DNA of 64,000 nt from Dethiobacter alkaliphilus AHT 1 (lineage in GTDB: Bacteria; Bacillota; Dethiobacteria; Dethiobacterales; Dethiobacteraceae). Shown here one piece after another: positions 8,894 to 18,260 of the stretch (position 1 is its first letter; the number at the start of each line of letters is the position of its first letter). The position numbers were made by a program, and so were the translations under genes. Below the pieces are notes generated by a model that made no database searches, was not told the DNA's origin, and saw nothing but the letters and a program-made list of their open reading frames with translations. The stretch spans positions 96,901 through 160,900 of the forward strand of contig NZ_ACJM01000008.1 of assembly GCF_000174415.1 (NCBI RefSeq), written 5' to 3'.

Positions 8894-10594
8894 TTGTCAA
8901 AAATTAAAGTTGCAGTGGTGGGCGCAGGCGGTGAAGGCAGTTCGGTTTACCGTGTTTTACGGGAAATCGACAACATCCAAATCATTGGCGTTGCAGACAT
9001 TAACCTGGCTTCTCCCGGAATGATACTTGCCCGCAAAGATAAGGTGTTTGTTACCGATAGCCTGGAAGAGTTGGTAACCAAACCTGAAATTGATGTGATT
9101 ATTGAAGCAACGGGAAGCAGCGAAGTGCAGCGAAAAATCCATAAGCTCAAACACCAGGGTACTGCGGTGATGGAAGCTTTGGCCGGCAATCTCCTCATGT
9201 CTATTTTGCAAGCCAAAGAAGAGCTGCTTGAGGTTAAAAAACTAAAGAGTGAATTGTGGGCCATACTTAATTCTGTGCAGGAAGCCATTGAAGTGGCAGA
9301 TAATTCAGGACTTATCAAGTATACTAACCCGGCATTTACACGTGTAACCGGTATCCCGGAAGCACAGCGGGTTGGAAAGAATATCTTTGAGGCCTCTCCC
9401 CATGGTGCTTTGGCCCAGGCTTTGGTCAAGCAGAAGCCGGTGGTGGGCTACCGTTCCAAAGTAGGCGGCTCCGGGGTTGAAGTTATTTCCAACGCCGCCC
9501 CCATTCTGGTGGAGGGTGAAGTGGAAGGCGCAGTGGTAGTTTTTCAGCCCATTACCGATATTCTCAAGCTGATGGACGAACTGCAGAAGAGTACCACCAT
9601 CATTGAGAATCTGTATGCCAAAATTGATCAGATTACCGGCAGTAAATACACCTTTGACGACCTCACCGGATCCAGCAAGGTATTTGCCGCCACCATCGAC
9701 ATGGCCAAGAAAGCGGCCAAAAGTGATTCGCCGGTTCTGTTAACCGGGGAAAGCGGCACCGGTAAGGAGCTGTATGCCCATGCTATTCATCAGGCCAGTC
9801 AGCGGCGCGGCAAGCCGTTTATCAAAATCGGCTGCGCCTCGGTACCGGAAGAACTTTTGGAAAGTGAGTTGTTTGGCCATGAAAAGGGCGCATTTACCGG
9901 GGCGGTAAAAACCAAACTGGGTAAGGTGGAGTTGGCCAACGGCGGCACGCTGTTTTTGGATGAAATCGGCGAGATGAACCCGTATCTGCAGGGGAAACTG
10001 ATGCGCCTTCTGCAGGACCAAGAGTTTGAACGGGTGGGCGGCAGCGAAACAATCCGCTCCGATGTGCGGGTAATTACCGCCACAAACATTGATTTGAAAT
10101 CGCTGGTGCGCAAAGGGCGTTTCCGCGAAGAACTGTATTTTCTGTTGAATGTAATCGAGTTGAATTTACCGCCTCTTCGGCAGCGCCGCGAGGATATTCC
10201 CGTATTGGTGGAACACTTCATCGGCAAACTTAACCGCAAGCTGGGCAAAAAGGTGCGCGGTGTAGCCCCCGATGCTCTACAGTTGTTGTCCGGTTATGAC
10301 TGGCCCGGAAACATCCGGGAATTGGAGAATGTAATTGAGCGGGCCATGGTTTCGGTGGAGACGGAAGTTATCGGGCGTCAGCATTTTTCACCGTACATTG
10401 GGCAGTTTACAAATGCAGAAACTACTCAGTGTACAGAAATTGTTCCTCTGGATAAAATGGAGCAGATGATGCTCAAAGCCGCATTGGCCCGGTACGGCGA
10501 ATCACTGGAAGGAAAGAAGAAGGCAGCGCAGGCTTTAAATATTTCCCTGGCTACGCTATACAATAAGTTAAAAAAATACAAGGCCAGCATGTAA
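8894..10594 (+). CDS. Sigma-54-dependent activator with N-terminal Rossmann and PAS domains
   Basis: 566 residues. The N-terminus (MSKIKVAVVGAGGEGSSVYR) is an NAD-binding-type Rossmann segment to about residue 95, followed by a PAS domain near 105-215 (ILNSVQEAIEVADNSGLIKY), an AAA+ domain with Walker A GESGTGKE, the sigma-54 contact motif GAFTGA and Walker B GGTLFLDEIGEM, and a C-terminal Fis-type HTH. The TTG at 8894 lies 9 nt after GAGGGG; an ATG at 8885 directly abuts that site and is less likely. It stands 43 bp ahead of sucC, so it probably activates the propionate operon. The Rossmann part could sense NAD(H) or a related ligand; that is inference. Confidence 0.85.
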   Translation: MSKIKVAVVGAGGEGSSVYRVLREIDNIQIIGVADINLASPGMILARKDKVFVTDSLEELVTKPEIDVIIEATGSSEVQRKIHKLKHQGTAVMEALAGNLLMSILQAKEELLEVKKLKSELWAILNSVQEAIEVADNSGLIKYTNPAFTRVTGIPEAQRVGKNIFEASPHGALAQALVKQKPVVGYRSKVGGSGVEVISNAAPILVEGEVEGAVVVFQPITDILKLMDELQKSTTIIENLYAKIDQITGSKYTFDDLTGSSKVFAATIDMAKKAAKSDSPVLLTGESGTGKELYAHAIHQASQRRGKPFIKIGCASVPEELLESELFGHEKGAFTGAVKTKLGKVELANGGTLFLDEIGEMNPYLQGKLMRLLQDQEFERVGGSETIRSDVRVITATNIDLKSLVRKGRFREELYFLLNVIELNLPPLRQRREDIPVLVEHFIGKLNRKLGKKVRGVAPDALQLLSGYDWPGNIRELENVIERAMVSVETEVIGRQHFSPYIGQFTNAETTQCTEIVPLDKMEQMMLKAALARYGESLEGKKKAAQALNISLATLYNKLKKYKASM

Positions 10595-10605
10595 CAGTGC
10601 TTGCA
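10590..10605 (+). promoter_or_regulatory. Possible sigma-54 (-24/-12) promoter for the sucC operon
   Basis: TGTAAC-N5-TTGCA has the exact spacing of the TGGCAC-N5-TTGCA consensus, with a perfect -12 part but a weak -24 (GT for the usual GG). It lies between the sigma-54 activator and sucC, which is where such a promoter would be expected. Confidence 0.3.
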
Positions 10606-10637
10606 ATATAAACAGAGAGAAAGGGAGGAGTAATAGT

Positions 10638-11747
10638 ATGAAGCTCTATGAGTACATGGGGAAGGAGCAGTTTGCCAAATATGGCATTCCTGTCCCCGAG
10701 GGCGGTGTGGCATCCACTCCGGAAGAAGCTGCTGCCTTAACAGAAAAGATCGGTTCCGTAGTTGTAAAGTCCCAGGTGCTAAGCGGTAAAAGAGGTAAGG
10801 CGGGAGGAATCGGATTTACCGATGACCCGGCCGAAGCCCGTGAATTTTCCGCAAAGTTGTTGGGCAGTGAGTTGTGCGGTTTCACCGTAGACAAGGTGCT
10901 GGTAGAACAGAAGCTGCAGATTGACAAAGAGTTCTATCTGGCCATCACCGTAGATGGTGCCGCCAGAAAACCCATTATCCTGGCTTCCGCCCAGGGCGGC
11001 ATGGATATTGAGGAAGTGCCGGAAGAACATATGGTTCGCCAGACTTTGGATGTGACCATTGGTATGCAGCCCTACATGACCCGCGACATTACCCGGCGTC
11101 TTGGTGTAACCGGTGGCATTGCCAAGCAGATTCAGGGTATCCTGCTGAAGTTGTACAAGCTGTATGTGGAACTGGATGCCGAACTGGCTGAAATCAACCC
11201 GCTGGTCATCAGTGGCGAGAACGTAATTGCCGCCGATGCCAAGGTGACCATTGATGATGATTCCCTGTTCCGTCATAAGGATCTGCCGGTGGTGGAAGAG
11301 CGGACCGATGCTGAAAAGAAAGCCCACGCTCTTGGCCTGTCCTACGTTGAGTTGGAGGGCAACATTGCTGTAATGGCCAACGGTGCCGGTATCACCATGG
11401 CCACGCTGGATCTAATTCAGTACTATGGTGGGTCAGCCGCCAACTTCCTGGATGCCGGCGGCGGAGCCGGGATCGAGCAGACTTCCAAAGCATTGGAGTT
11501 ATTGCTTTCCAAGAACCCCAAGGCCATCCTGATTAACATTTTTGGCGGTATTACCCGTTGTGATGATGTGGCCAACGCTTTTGCCTACGTGAAGAAGAAC
11601 ATTGGTATTCCTGTCCCGGTTGTAATCCGCCTGGTGGGCACCAACGAAGATGAAGGTCGCGCAATCTTAAAAGAGGTTGGCATTGAAGCTTATCAGTTTA
11701 TGCATGAAGCAGCATCCAAAGCTGTGGAAATCGCCAAAGGTAATTAG
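10638..11747 (+). CDS. sucC: Succinate--CoA ligase beta subunit
   Basis: 369-residue ATP-grasp protein with the family N-terminus MKLYEYMGKEQFAKYGIPVP, the VKSQVLSGKRGKAGGI nucleotide-binding strand, EINPLVISG metal site and the C-terminal flavodoxin-like domain (NIFGGITRCDDVANA). With SucD it makes or cleaves succinyl-CoA, coupled to ADP or GDP phosphorylation. It is first in an operon with sucD, mcmA, mcmB, mce and mmdA, so its job here is the succinate end of the methylmalonyl-CoA route. GGGAGG precedes the ATG. Confidence 0.93.
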   Translation: MKLYEYMGKEQFAKYGIPVPEGGVASTPEEAAALTEKIGSVVVKSQVLSGKRGKAGGIGFTDDPAEAREFSAKLLGSELCGFTVDKVLVEQKLQIDKEFYLAITVDGAARKPIILASAQGGMDIEEVPEEHMVRQTLDVTIGMQPYMTRDITRRLGVTGGIAKQIQGILLKLYKLYVELDAELAEINPLVISGENVIAADAKVTIDDDSLFRHKDLPVVEERTDAEKKAHALGLSYVELEGNIAVMANGAGITMATLDLIQYYGGSAANFLDAGGGAGIEQTSKALELLLSKNPKAILINIFGGITRCDDVANAFAYVKKNIGIPVPVVIRLVGTNEDEGRAILKEVGIEAYQFMHEAASKAVEIAKGN

Positions 11748-11759
11748 GGGGTAAGAGTT

Positions 11760-12632
11760 ATGGCAATTTATTTATATGACGACACACAAGTCCTGGTGCA
11801 GGGCATGACCGGTAACCAGGGATCTTTCCACACACGTCAGATGGTGAAGTACGGGACCAAAGTGGTGGCCGGTGTTTCACCGGGTAAAGGCGGTCAGGAA
11901 TTGGACGGCATTCCGGTATATGATACCGTTGCTGCCGCGGTGGAAAAGCATCGCATCGATGCCTCCATCCTTTTTATTCCCGCACCTTTTGCCAAGGATG
12001 CGGCGTTTGAAGCCATCGATGCCGGCGTGAAAGTATTGGTAATGCTGCCTGAGCACATTCCGGTCCAGGATGCCATGGAAATTATGGCCTTTGCCAAGAG
12101 TCGCGGCACCGTTGTGGCCGGACCCAATACATTCGGTGTTGTATCTTCCGGTAAGTGTAAAATCGGCATTATGCCCAACCAGTTTTTTGTGCCCGGTGAC
12201 ATCGGTGTAGTTTCCCGTAGTGGAACACTGTGTTACGAAATCGTGGGTAACCTGACTGCGGCAGGCTATGGCACATCCACTGTGGTGGGCCTGGGCGGCG
12301 ACCGTGTGGTGGGCCTGAACTTTATTGATGTGCTGCAGGAAATGGAAAAAGATCCGGAAACCAAGGCCATTATCATGGTTGGTGAAATCGGCGGCAGCGC
12401 AGAGGAAGAAGCGGCGGAATTTATTAAAGCCAATATCACCAAGCCTGTTGTAGCTTACCTTGCCGGTAAGAGTGCACCTCCCGGAAAACGGATGGGTCAT
12501 GCCGGCGCCATCATTGAACGGGGTAAAGGTACCTTTGAGGGCAAAGTCAAAGCCTTAAACGCAGCGGGAGTGCCTGTGGCGGAGCTGCCTTTCCAGGTTC
12601 CCGATCTGCTTGCCGAAGCTTTAAAAAGATAA
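11760..12632 (+). CDS. sucD: Succinate--CoA ligase alpha subunit
   Basis: 290 residues. A CoA-binding Rossmann domain ([20 protein letters not shown]) is followed by [20 protein letters not shown] and the ligase domain carrying the phosphohistidine motif GHAGAII near residue 245. The usual GPNCPG motif reads GPNTFG here, so this is a divergent branch of the family and another acyl substrate (malate, for example) cannot be excluded; the methylmalonyl-CoA neighbours favour succinate. It follows sucC by 12 bp. Confidence 0.9.
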   Translation: MAIYLYDDTQVLVQGMTGNQGSFHTRQMVKYGTKVVAGVSPGKGGQELDGIPVYDTVAAAVEKHRIDASILFIPAPFAKDAAFEAIDAGVKVLVMLPEHIPVQDAMEIMAFAKSRGTVVAGPNTFGVVSSGKCKIGIMPNQFFVPGDIGVVSRSGTLCYEIVGNLTAAGYGTSTVVGLGGDRVVGLNFIDVLQEMEKDPETKAIIMVGEIGGSAEEEAAEFIKANITKPVVAYLAGKSAPPGKRMGHAGAIIERGKGTFEGKVKALNAAGVPVAELPFQVPDLLAEALKR

Positions 12633-12649
12633 GTGAGGAGGAAACGCGC

Positions 12650-14324
12650 TTGTTTGAACAAGAGAATGTAAAGAAACTTCGCATTAAAAAAGAAGACTGG
12701 GAGAAAAAGGTCCTGGCCAAGCTGGAAAGGTTTCCTGAGCGTAAGGACTTCAAAACCGACTCCAATGTGCCGGTGGAGCGTCTATATTCTCCGGCGGAAA
12801 TCGGTGAACTCTCTTATGAAGAGGATCTGGGTTTTCCCGGCGAATATCCATACACCCGGGGCGTTCAGCCCACCATGTATCGCGGCCGTCTCTGGACCAT
12901 GCGCCAATATGCCGGTTTCGGCAGCGCCGAAGAGACCAATGAGCGGTTTAAGTACCTGTTAAATCAGGGGCAGACCGGCCTATCTGTGGCCTTTGACCTG
13001 CCTACACAGATTGGTTATGACTCCGACCATCCCCTGGCCCGCGGTGAAGTGGGTAAAGTGGGTGTGGCCATTGACTCGCTGCAGGATATGGAAATCCTTT
13101 TTGACGGCATTCCGCTGGACAAAGTAAGTACTTCCATGACCATTAACTCTCCGGCTGCAGTAATTCTTGCCATGTACATCGCCCTGGGCGAAAAGCAGGG
13201 AGCATCCCCGGAACAGTTGACCGGAACCATCCAAAACGATATTCTCAAAGAATATGTGGCTCGGGGCACCTATATTTTCCCGCCCCACCCCTCCATGCGC
13301 TTAATCACCGACATTTTTGCCTATTGCGCGAAAAATGTGCCTAACTGGAACACCATCTCCATTTCCGGGTATCATATCCGTGAAGCAGGCTCCACTGCGG
13401 TACAGGAAATCGCCTTCACACTGGCAGACGGCATTGCTTATGTGGATGCGGCCATTAAAGCGGGCCTGGATGTGGATGATTTTGCTCCGCGCCTGTCCTT
13501 CTTCTTTAATGCACACCTGAACTTCTTTGAAGAAGTGGCAAAGTTCAGAGCAGCACGTCGCCTGTGGGCCAAGATCATGAAAGAGCGCTTCGGGGCCAAG
13601 AATCCCAAGTCCCTGATGCTGCGCTTCCACACCCAGACAGCCGGTTGTTCTCTGACAGCTCAGCAGCCTGACACCAATATTATGCGGGTGGCATACCAGG
13701 CCATGTCAGCAGTATTGGGAGGCACTCAGTCTCTGCACACCAACTCCCGTGACGAGGCATTGGCCCTGCCCAGCCAGCATTCAGTGCTGATTGCCCTGCG
13801 CACCCAGCAGGTCATCGGCTATGAAACCCGGTGTAACCGATACAGTAGATCCGTTGGGCGGTTCATACTACATCGAAGCATTGACCGACCAGATTGAGCA
13901 GGATGCCGCCGCATATATCGAAAAGATTGACGGCATGGGCGGTGCGGTTGACGCCATTGAAAAGGGCTTTATGCAGAAGGAAATTCAGCAGAGCGCCTAC
14001 ACCTATCAGCGGCAAATTGAGACCGGTGAGCGGGTAGTAATCGGTGTTAACAAATTTATCACCGAGGCGGAAGCTCCCAAAGATCTGCTGAAGGTTAATC
14101 CCGCCGTGGCGGACAGCCAGGTTGACAAGCTGAAAAAACTGCAGGAGAACCGTGACCAGCGGCAGGTGGCTGAAGCGCTGCGTAACCTGCGCAGTGTGGC
14201 TCAGTCCAGTGATAACATTATGCCTGCCATCATTGAAGCGGTGAAGGTATATGCAACTTTGGGTGAAATCTGTGGGATTTTGCGCGAGGTATTTGGTGAG
14301 TACCAGCAACAAGTGATGCTGTAA
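12650..14324 (+). CDS. mcmA: Methylmalonyl-CoA mutase catalytic subunit, interrupted by a +1 frameshift
   Basis: The TIM-barrel subunit of a two-part B12 mutase is split over two overlapping frames. Frame one runs from the TTG at 12650 (GAGGAGG upstream) to [12 protein letters not shown], then is lost at CCC (13827-13829); removing one C restores [14 protein letters not shown] and continuity to 14324, giving about 557 residues, normal length. The Tyr in RQYAGFG and the Arg in VARGTYIF are the residues typical of methylmalonyl-CoA rather than isobutyryl-CoA mutase. It interconverts succinyl-CoA and (R)-methylmalonyl-CoA with McmB. Flanking operon genes are intact, so a sequencing error or a very recent mutation is likely; programmed frameshifting is possible but unproven. 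Confidence 0.85.
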
Positions 14325-14349
14325 AACCTCAAGGAGGCGAAAGAATAAT

Positions 14350-14742
14350 ATGAGCGAGCAACGAATCAGGGTTCTTATTGCCAAAGCCGGCCTCGACGGT
14401 CATGACCGCGGCGCCAAAGTGATCTCACAGGCGCTGCGTGATGCAGGCATGGAGGTAATCTATACCGGATTGCGGCAGACACCGGAGCAAATCGTGGAAA
14501 CAGCCATCCAGGAAGACGTACAGGTTGTGGGTTTAAGCAGCTTAAGCGGAGCCCACATGCAGCTGTTCCCTCCTGTGGTGCAGCTTTTACGTGAACAGGA
14601 TGCAGCGGATGTAATGGTAATTGGAGGCGGCGTAATTCCCACTGATGACATTCCTTACCTGAAAGAGGCGGGAATTTCGGAAATATTTACGCCGGGCACC
14701 TCCACAGAAGATATTGTCAAGTATATCAAGGAAAGAGTATAA
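14350..14742 (+). CDS. mcmB: Methylmalonyl-CoA mutase cobalamin-binding subunit
   Basis: 130-residue stand-alone B12-binding domain with the base-off/His-on signature [11 protein letters not shown] (DxHxxG), then [10 protein letters not shown] and [11 protein letters not shown]. It carries the corrinoid for McmA, which lacks this domain. AAGGAGG precedes the ATG by a longer than usual gap. Position directly after mcmA supports the pairing. Confidence 0.93.
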   Translation: MSEQRIRVLIAKAGLDGHDRGAKVISQALRDAGMEVIYTGLRQTPEQIVETAIQEDVQVVGLSSLSGAHMQLFPPVVQLLREQDAADVMVIGGGVIPTDDIPYLKEAGISEIFTPGTSTEDIVKYIKERV

Positions 14743-14762
14743 TCTTTTGCAGGGGAGGAGAA

Positions 14763-15170
14763 ATGATGATCAAAAAAATTGATCATATCGGCATTGCGGT
14801 AAAGAGCATTGAAGAATCCAAGAAGCTCTATGAAAATCTGTTGGGCCTTAAAATTACTGAAACTGAAGTGGTGGAAGAACAGAAGGTCAAAGTGGCTTTT
14901 CTGCCCACCGGAGACAGTGAAGTGGAATTGTTGGAATCCACCGACCCGGATGGCCCGGTGGCCAAATATATTGCCGCCAAAGGTGAAGGGATTCAGCATA
15001 TTGCTTTTAGGGTGGAAAATATCGAAGCATCACTGGCGGCCCTAAAGGAAGCCGGCGTGCGTCTCATCGATGAAAAGCCCCGCATAGGTGCCGGCGGTGC
15101 CAAGATTGCCTTTCTCCATCCCAAAGAAACACATGGCACATTGATTGAATTGTGTGAACGCGAAGATTAG
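14763..15170 (+). CDS. mce: Methylmalonyl-CoA epimerase
   Basis: 135-residue vicinal-oxygen-chelate protein. The metal ligands are visible in KIDHIGIAVKS, GIQHIAFRV and the C-terminal TLIELCE glutamate. It converts the (S) and (R) forms of methylmalonyl-CoA, linking the carboxylase or decarboxylase to the mutase. It lies 20 bp after mcmB and 11 bp before mmdA; two tandem ATGs (14763, 14766) follow GGGGAGGAG. Confidence 0.93.
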   Translation: MMIKKIDHIGIAVKSIEESKKLYENLLGLKITETEVVEEQKVKVAFLPTGDSEVELLESTDPDGPVAKYIAAKGEGIQHIAFRVENIEASLAALKEAGVRLIDEKPRIGAGGAKIAFLHPKETHGTLIELCERED

Positions 15171-15181
15171 GAGGTGTTAAG

Positions 15182-16723
15182 ATGGAAGATAAACTGAATC
15201 TTCTTCAGGAACGCAGAAAATTAGTAGAAATGGGCGGCGGCGAAAAACGTATTGACGCCCAGCATCAAAAGGGGAAGCAGACGGCCAGAGAACGCCTCCA
15301 TGCGTTTTTGGATGCAGACAGCTTTGTGGAGACCGATGTTTTTGTGCAGACCGGGTTGGACAACGCCGATGATGTGGGCAAAAGCAACCCCGGCGAAGGC
15401 GTGGTTGCCGGATATGGTACTGTAAACGGACGTCCGGTTTACGTCTACGCCCAGGACTTCACCGTTGCCGGTGGTTCTTTGGGTGAAATGCATGCGGCCA
15501 AGATTTGCAAAGTGATGGACCTGGCTATGAAAACCGGCGCTCCTTGCATCGGCTTAAACGATTCCGGCGGAGCCCGGATTCAGGAAGGTGTTAAAGCATT
15601 AAACGGTTACGGTGAAATCTTTTACCGCAACACCATTGCCAGCGGTGTAATCCCCCAGATTTCTGTTATTATGGGGCCCTGCGCCGGTGGAGCGGTGTAT
15701 TCTCCGGCCATTACCGATTTCATCTTCATGGTGGAAAACACTAGCCAGATGTTTATCACCGGACCGCAGGTTATTAAAGCGGTAACCGGCGAAGAGGTTT
15801 CCTCAGAAGATCTGGGCGGCGCCAATACCCATAACACCACCAGCGGTGTAGCCCATTTTAAAGCAGCAGATGAAACGGAGTGTATCGATAAGCTGCGTGA
15901 GCTACTGTCGTACTTACCCTCCAATAACCTGGAGGATACTCCCGCCGTTGCTTCGGAAGAACCCACCCTGGATGCTTCCGAGTTGGTAACCCTGGTGCCT
16001 GACAATCCCAACAAGCCCTATGACGTGCGGGAAATTATCAAGCGCGTGGTGGACGGCAGCAAATTCCTGGAAGTGCATGAAACCTTTGCGCAAAATGCTG
16101 TGGTGGGCTTTGCCCGCCTGGGTGGCAAATCCGTAGGTATCATCGGTAACCAGGCCAAAGTGATGGCCGGTGTGCTGGATATCGATTCTTCGGACAAAAT
16201 TGCCCGTTTCGTCCGCTTCTGCGACTGCTTCAACATTCCCCTGGTAACATTTGTGGATGTTCCCGGATACCTGCCCGGCGTTACTCAGGAATACGGCGGT
16301 ATCATCCGCCACGGTGCAAAGCTTCTCTATGCTTACTCGGAGGCCACCGTGCCGAAAATTTCCGTTATCCTGCGTAAAGCATACGGTGGTTCCTACATTG
16401 CCATGAGTGCCCGCTGCCTGCGTGCCGACCTGGCATTGGCCTGGCCCACAGCTGAAATTGCCGTTATGGGTCCGGAAGGTGCGGCCAACATTGTTTACCG
16501 CAGAGAAATTGAAAACGCAGACGACCCGGCAGCTGAGCGTGCCGGCCGTGTACAGGAATACCGTGACAAGTATTCCAACCCGTACATCGCCGCCGCCCGC
16601 GGTTGGGTGGATGATGTAATCGATCCCCGTGAAACCCGCAAACACCTGCTCAAGAGCCTGGAAATGCTGGCCAACAAGCAGGAAGACCGTCCCCGCAAAA
16701 AACACGGTAACATCCCTCTGTAA
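15182..16723 (+). CDS. mmdA: Methylmalonyl-CoA decarboxylase / propionyl-CoA carboxylase carboxyltransferase subunit
   Basis: 513 residues of the biotin-dependent carboxyltransferase family, with two crotonase-like halves: GLNDSGGARIQEGV and GPCAGGAVYSP in the first, DVPGYLPGVTQEYGGIIRHGAK and GSYIAMSARCL in the second. It moves a carboxyl group between methylmalonyl-CoA and biotin. No biotin carrier, biotin carboxylase or sodium-pumping beta subunit follows; a terminator closes the operon, so partners must be encoded elsewhere. This makes decarboxylase and transcarboxylase or carboxylase readings all possible. Confidence 0.9.
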   Translation: MEDKLNLLQERRKLVEMGGGEKRIDAQHQKGKQTARERLHAFLDADSFVETDVFVQTGLDNADDVGKSNPGEGVVAGYGTVNGRPVYVYAQDFTVAGGSLGEMHAAKICKVMDLAMKTGAPCIGLNDSGGARIQEGVKALNGYGEIFYRNTIASGVIPQISVIMGPCAGGAVYSPAITDFIFMVENTSQMFITGPQVIKAVTGEEVSSEDLGGANTHNTTSGVAHFKAADETECIDKLRELLSYLPSNNLEDTPAVASEEPTLDASELVTLVPDNPNKPYDVREIIKRVVDGSKFLEVHETFAQNAVVGFARLGGKSVGIIGNQAKVMAGVLDIDSSDKIARFVRFCDCFNIPLVTFVDVPGYLPGVTQEYGGIIRHGAKLLYAYSEATVPKISVILRKAYGGSYIAMSARCLRADLALAWPTAEIAVMGPEGAANIVYRREIENADDPAAERAGRVQEYRDKYSNPYIAAARGWVDDVIDPRETRKHLLKSLEMLANKQEDRPRKKHGNIPL

Positions 16724-16730
16724 AATCACC

Positions 16731-16761
16731 GAAGAGCATCCCATGTGGGATGCTCTTCTTT
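16731..16761 (+). terminator. Terminator of the methylmalonyl-CoA operon
   Basis: A perfect 13-bp stem (GAAGAGCATCCCA, loop TG, mirror arm) followed by TTT, 8 bp after the mmdA stop. Confidence 0.85.
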
Positions 16762-16778
16762 CAATGTGGCTGCAAATC

Positions 16779-16800
16779 GGGGACGGACCTTTTTTCGCAC
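16779..16800. repeat. Possible solitary RAYT-type end sequence
   Basis: GGGGACGGACCTTTTTTCGC resembles the GGGGAC..TTTTT ends found beside some REP-associated transposases, but no transposase is adjacent. It lies in 208 bp of otherwise featureless sequence between the mmdA stop and the LRR gene. Confidence 0.35.
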
Positions 16801-16931
16801 AAACCATGCAAAATTTTGCAATTCGATAAGTTGCCTGTACTTGTAGAGGGGCCCCGTAGCCTCGCAAGTTCGTTATTTAACAAAAGTGGTGAAATTTGGT
16901 GCAATGTTTGATATACTTTACGGAGGGGGGT

Positions 16932-18020
16932 GTGGCTGTGGTTTACAAGCGGCTGATGGTGGGAGTGTTGTTAGTGTTGCTTTTGGCAATTGCGTCAACG
17001 GCTGCGGCGGAGACTGTTGTTGAGTTTCCCGATGCGGCTCTGGAGGAAGCGGTGCGCGAAGCCCTGCGGGAGTGGGGCAGCCCCCTGACCACCGGTGATT
17101 TGGCCAGGTTATCTACGCTGGTGGCGCAAAAGAAGGATATCCGGGACCTGCGCGGCCTGGAGCATGCCGTTAATTTAACCCGGTTGGATCTGGCAGGAAA
17201 TAATATCGCAAACCTTTCTCCGTTGGCAGGACTGACCCGGCTGGAAAGCCTCAGTTTAAAGCAAAACCGGATTACCGACCTTACTTCTTTGCGGAATCTT
17301 AGCAATCTTACCTACCTGAGCCTGGAGGGCAATAATCTTTCTGATATCTCTGCCTTATCCGGCCTGACCAATTTAACCCGGCTGAATGTGGGGGAAAACC
17401 GTATCCAAAATCTTTCCCCGCTGCGCAATCTGGGCGGCCTGGAGCAGCTTGTGGCCTATTATAACGAGATCAGTGACCTTTCTCCTGTGGCCGGGTTGAC
17501 CCGTTTACAGGTACTCAATCTCTCTGATAACAATATCAGTGATTTATCCCCGCTTGTGAGCAACTTACGAAGCGGCGGATTGTCTGGTGCATATATAAAC
17601 GTTACAAATAACCGGCTGGACTTGAGCGAGGATTCAGCACTTGAGGCGGTTATCAGGCAGCTTGATACTGCAGGTGCGGATATGGCCGTGGGCAGTCAGG
17701 CCAAATCAGCGGCAGGGCCCGGCTCGCCATTGCCGGACCCGATTCAAATGAATCCTCCCGGCGGTGCCCGCACAGACAGTTATATGCCGGAAGAAGAAGG
17801 GCAGGAAGTGATTAACGGTGAGGCGGAACCTGTGGCACTGCCTGCGGTGGATGCGGAGATGCTGCCGGTCTGGCTGGCCCAGTCAATCCTGGTGTTTGCT
17901 ATGATTCTTGTTTTGGCCATGGCCTTTGTGTGTTACAGGATTGTCGTTCTTCTTGTGCGTAGCAGGCGGCAAAAGCAGGAACAATCGTCTCCATCTCAAC
18001 AGCAAAACATACCTATGTGA
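16932..18020 (+). CDS. Membrane-anchored leucine-rich-repeat protein
   Basis: 362 residues from the GTG at 16932, 5 nt after GGAGG; an upstream TTG at 16896 has no site. An N-terminal signal segment (RLMVGVLLVLLLAIASTAAA) precedes six or so internalin-type 22-residue repeats (LTRLDLAGNNIANLSPLAG pattern), a low-complexity Pro/Gly/Glu linker, and a single membrane span near residues 313-343 with a short basic tail. The repeats would face outside and could bind protein or polysaccharide. It is transcribed alone between terminator-like hairpins; no partner is evident. Confidence 0.82.
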   Translation: MAVVYKRLMVGVLLVLLLAIASTAAAETVVEFPDAALEEAVREALREWGSPLTTGDLARLSTLVAQKKDIRDLRGLEHAVNLTRLDLAGNNIANLSPLAGLTRLESLSLKQNRITDLTSLRNLSNLTYLSLEGNNLSDISALSGLTNLTRLNVGENRIQNLSPLRNLGGLEQLVAYYNEISDLSPVAGLTRLQVLNLSDNNISDLSPLVSNLRSGGLSGAYINVTNNRLDLSEDSALEAVIRQLDTAGADMAVGSQAKSAAGPGSPLPDPIQMNPPGGARTDSYMPEEEGQEVINGEAEPVALPAVDAEMLPVWLAQSILVFAMILVLAMAFVCYRIVVLLVRSRRQKQEQSSPSQQQNIPM

Positions 18021-18048
18021 GCAGGATGCGGATATTTCCGTCCTGCTC
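18019..18048 (+). terminator. Hairpin after the LRR gene
   Basis: GAGCAGGA...TCCTGCTC stem with an inner CGGA/TCCG pairing, starting at the stop codon of the LRR gene. There is no T-run directly after it, so termination is only likely. Confidence 0.45.
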
Positions 18049-18134
18049 CGGCGCAATTTGTGGAAAAATTCTAAATATTGCATCAGGTGGGCAGGATATT
18101 TTTTTTTCGAACCGAATAAATATGTTATATAAGA

Positions 18135-18220
18135 AAGGCACGCTTATTCGGTTCCCTTAGGCGCGTGCTTTTCGATACCGGTTTCCTTAGCAGCATCGCT
18201 ATCTGTGAAGCGCTATAGTT
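18135..18220 (-). repeat. Intergenic repeat, copy 1 (inverted)
   Basis: On the minus strand this reads AGCGCTTC..GCTGCTAAGGAAACCGGTATC..AAGCACGCG..AATAAGCGTGCC and matches 29241-29326 over nearly its whole length; 34825-34885 is a shorter copy. The GCACGC/GCGTGC parts can form a hairpin. Confidence 0.75.
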
Positions 18221-18260
18221 TCCCGGCAGTATAAAGAAATATAGAAGGAGGAGAAGGCTG

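Noticed and set aside
15914..16867. 317-codon open frame on the minus strand
   Set aside because: It is antisense to mmdA and shows no family motif; shadow of a high-codon-bias gene.
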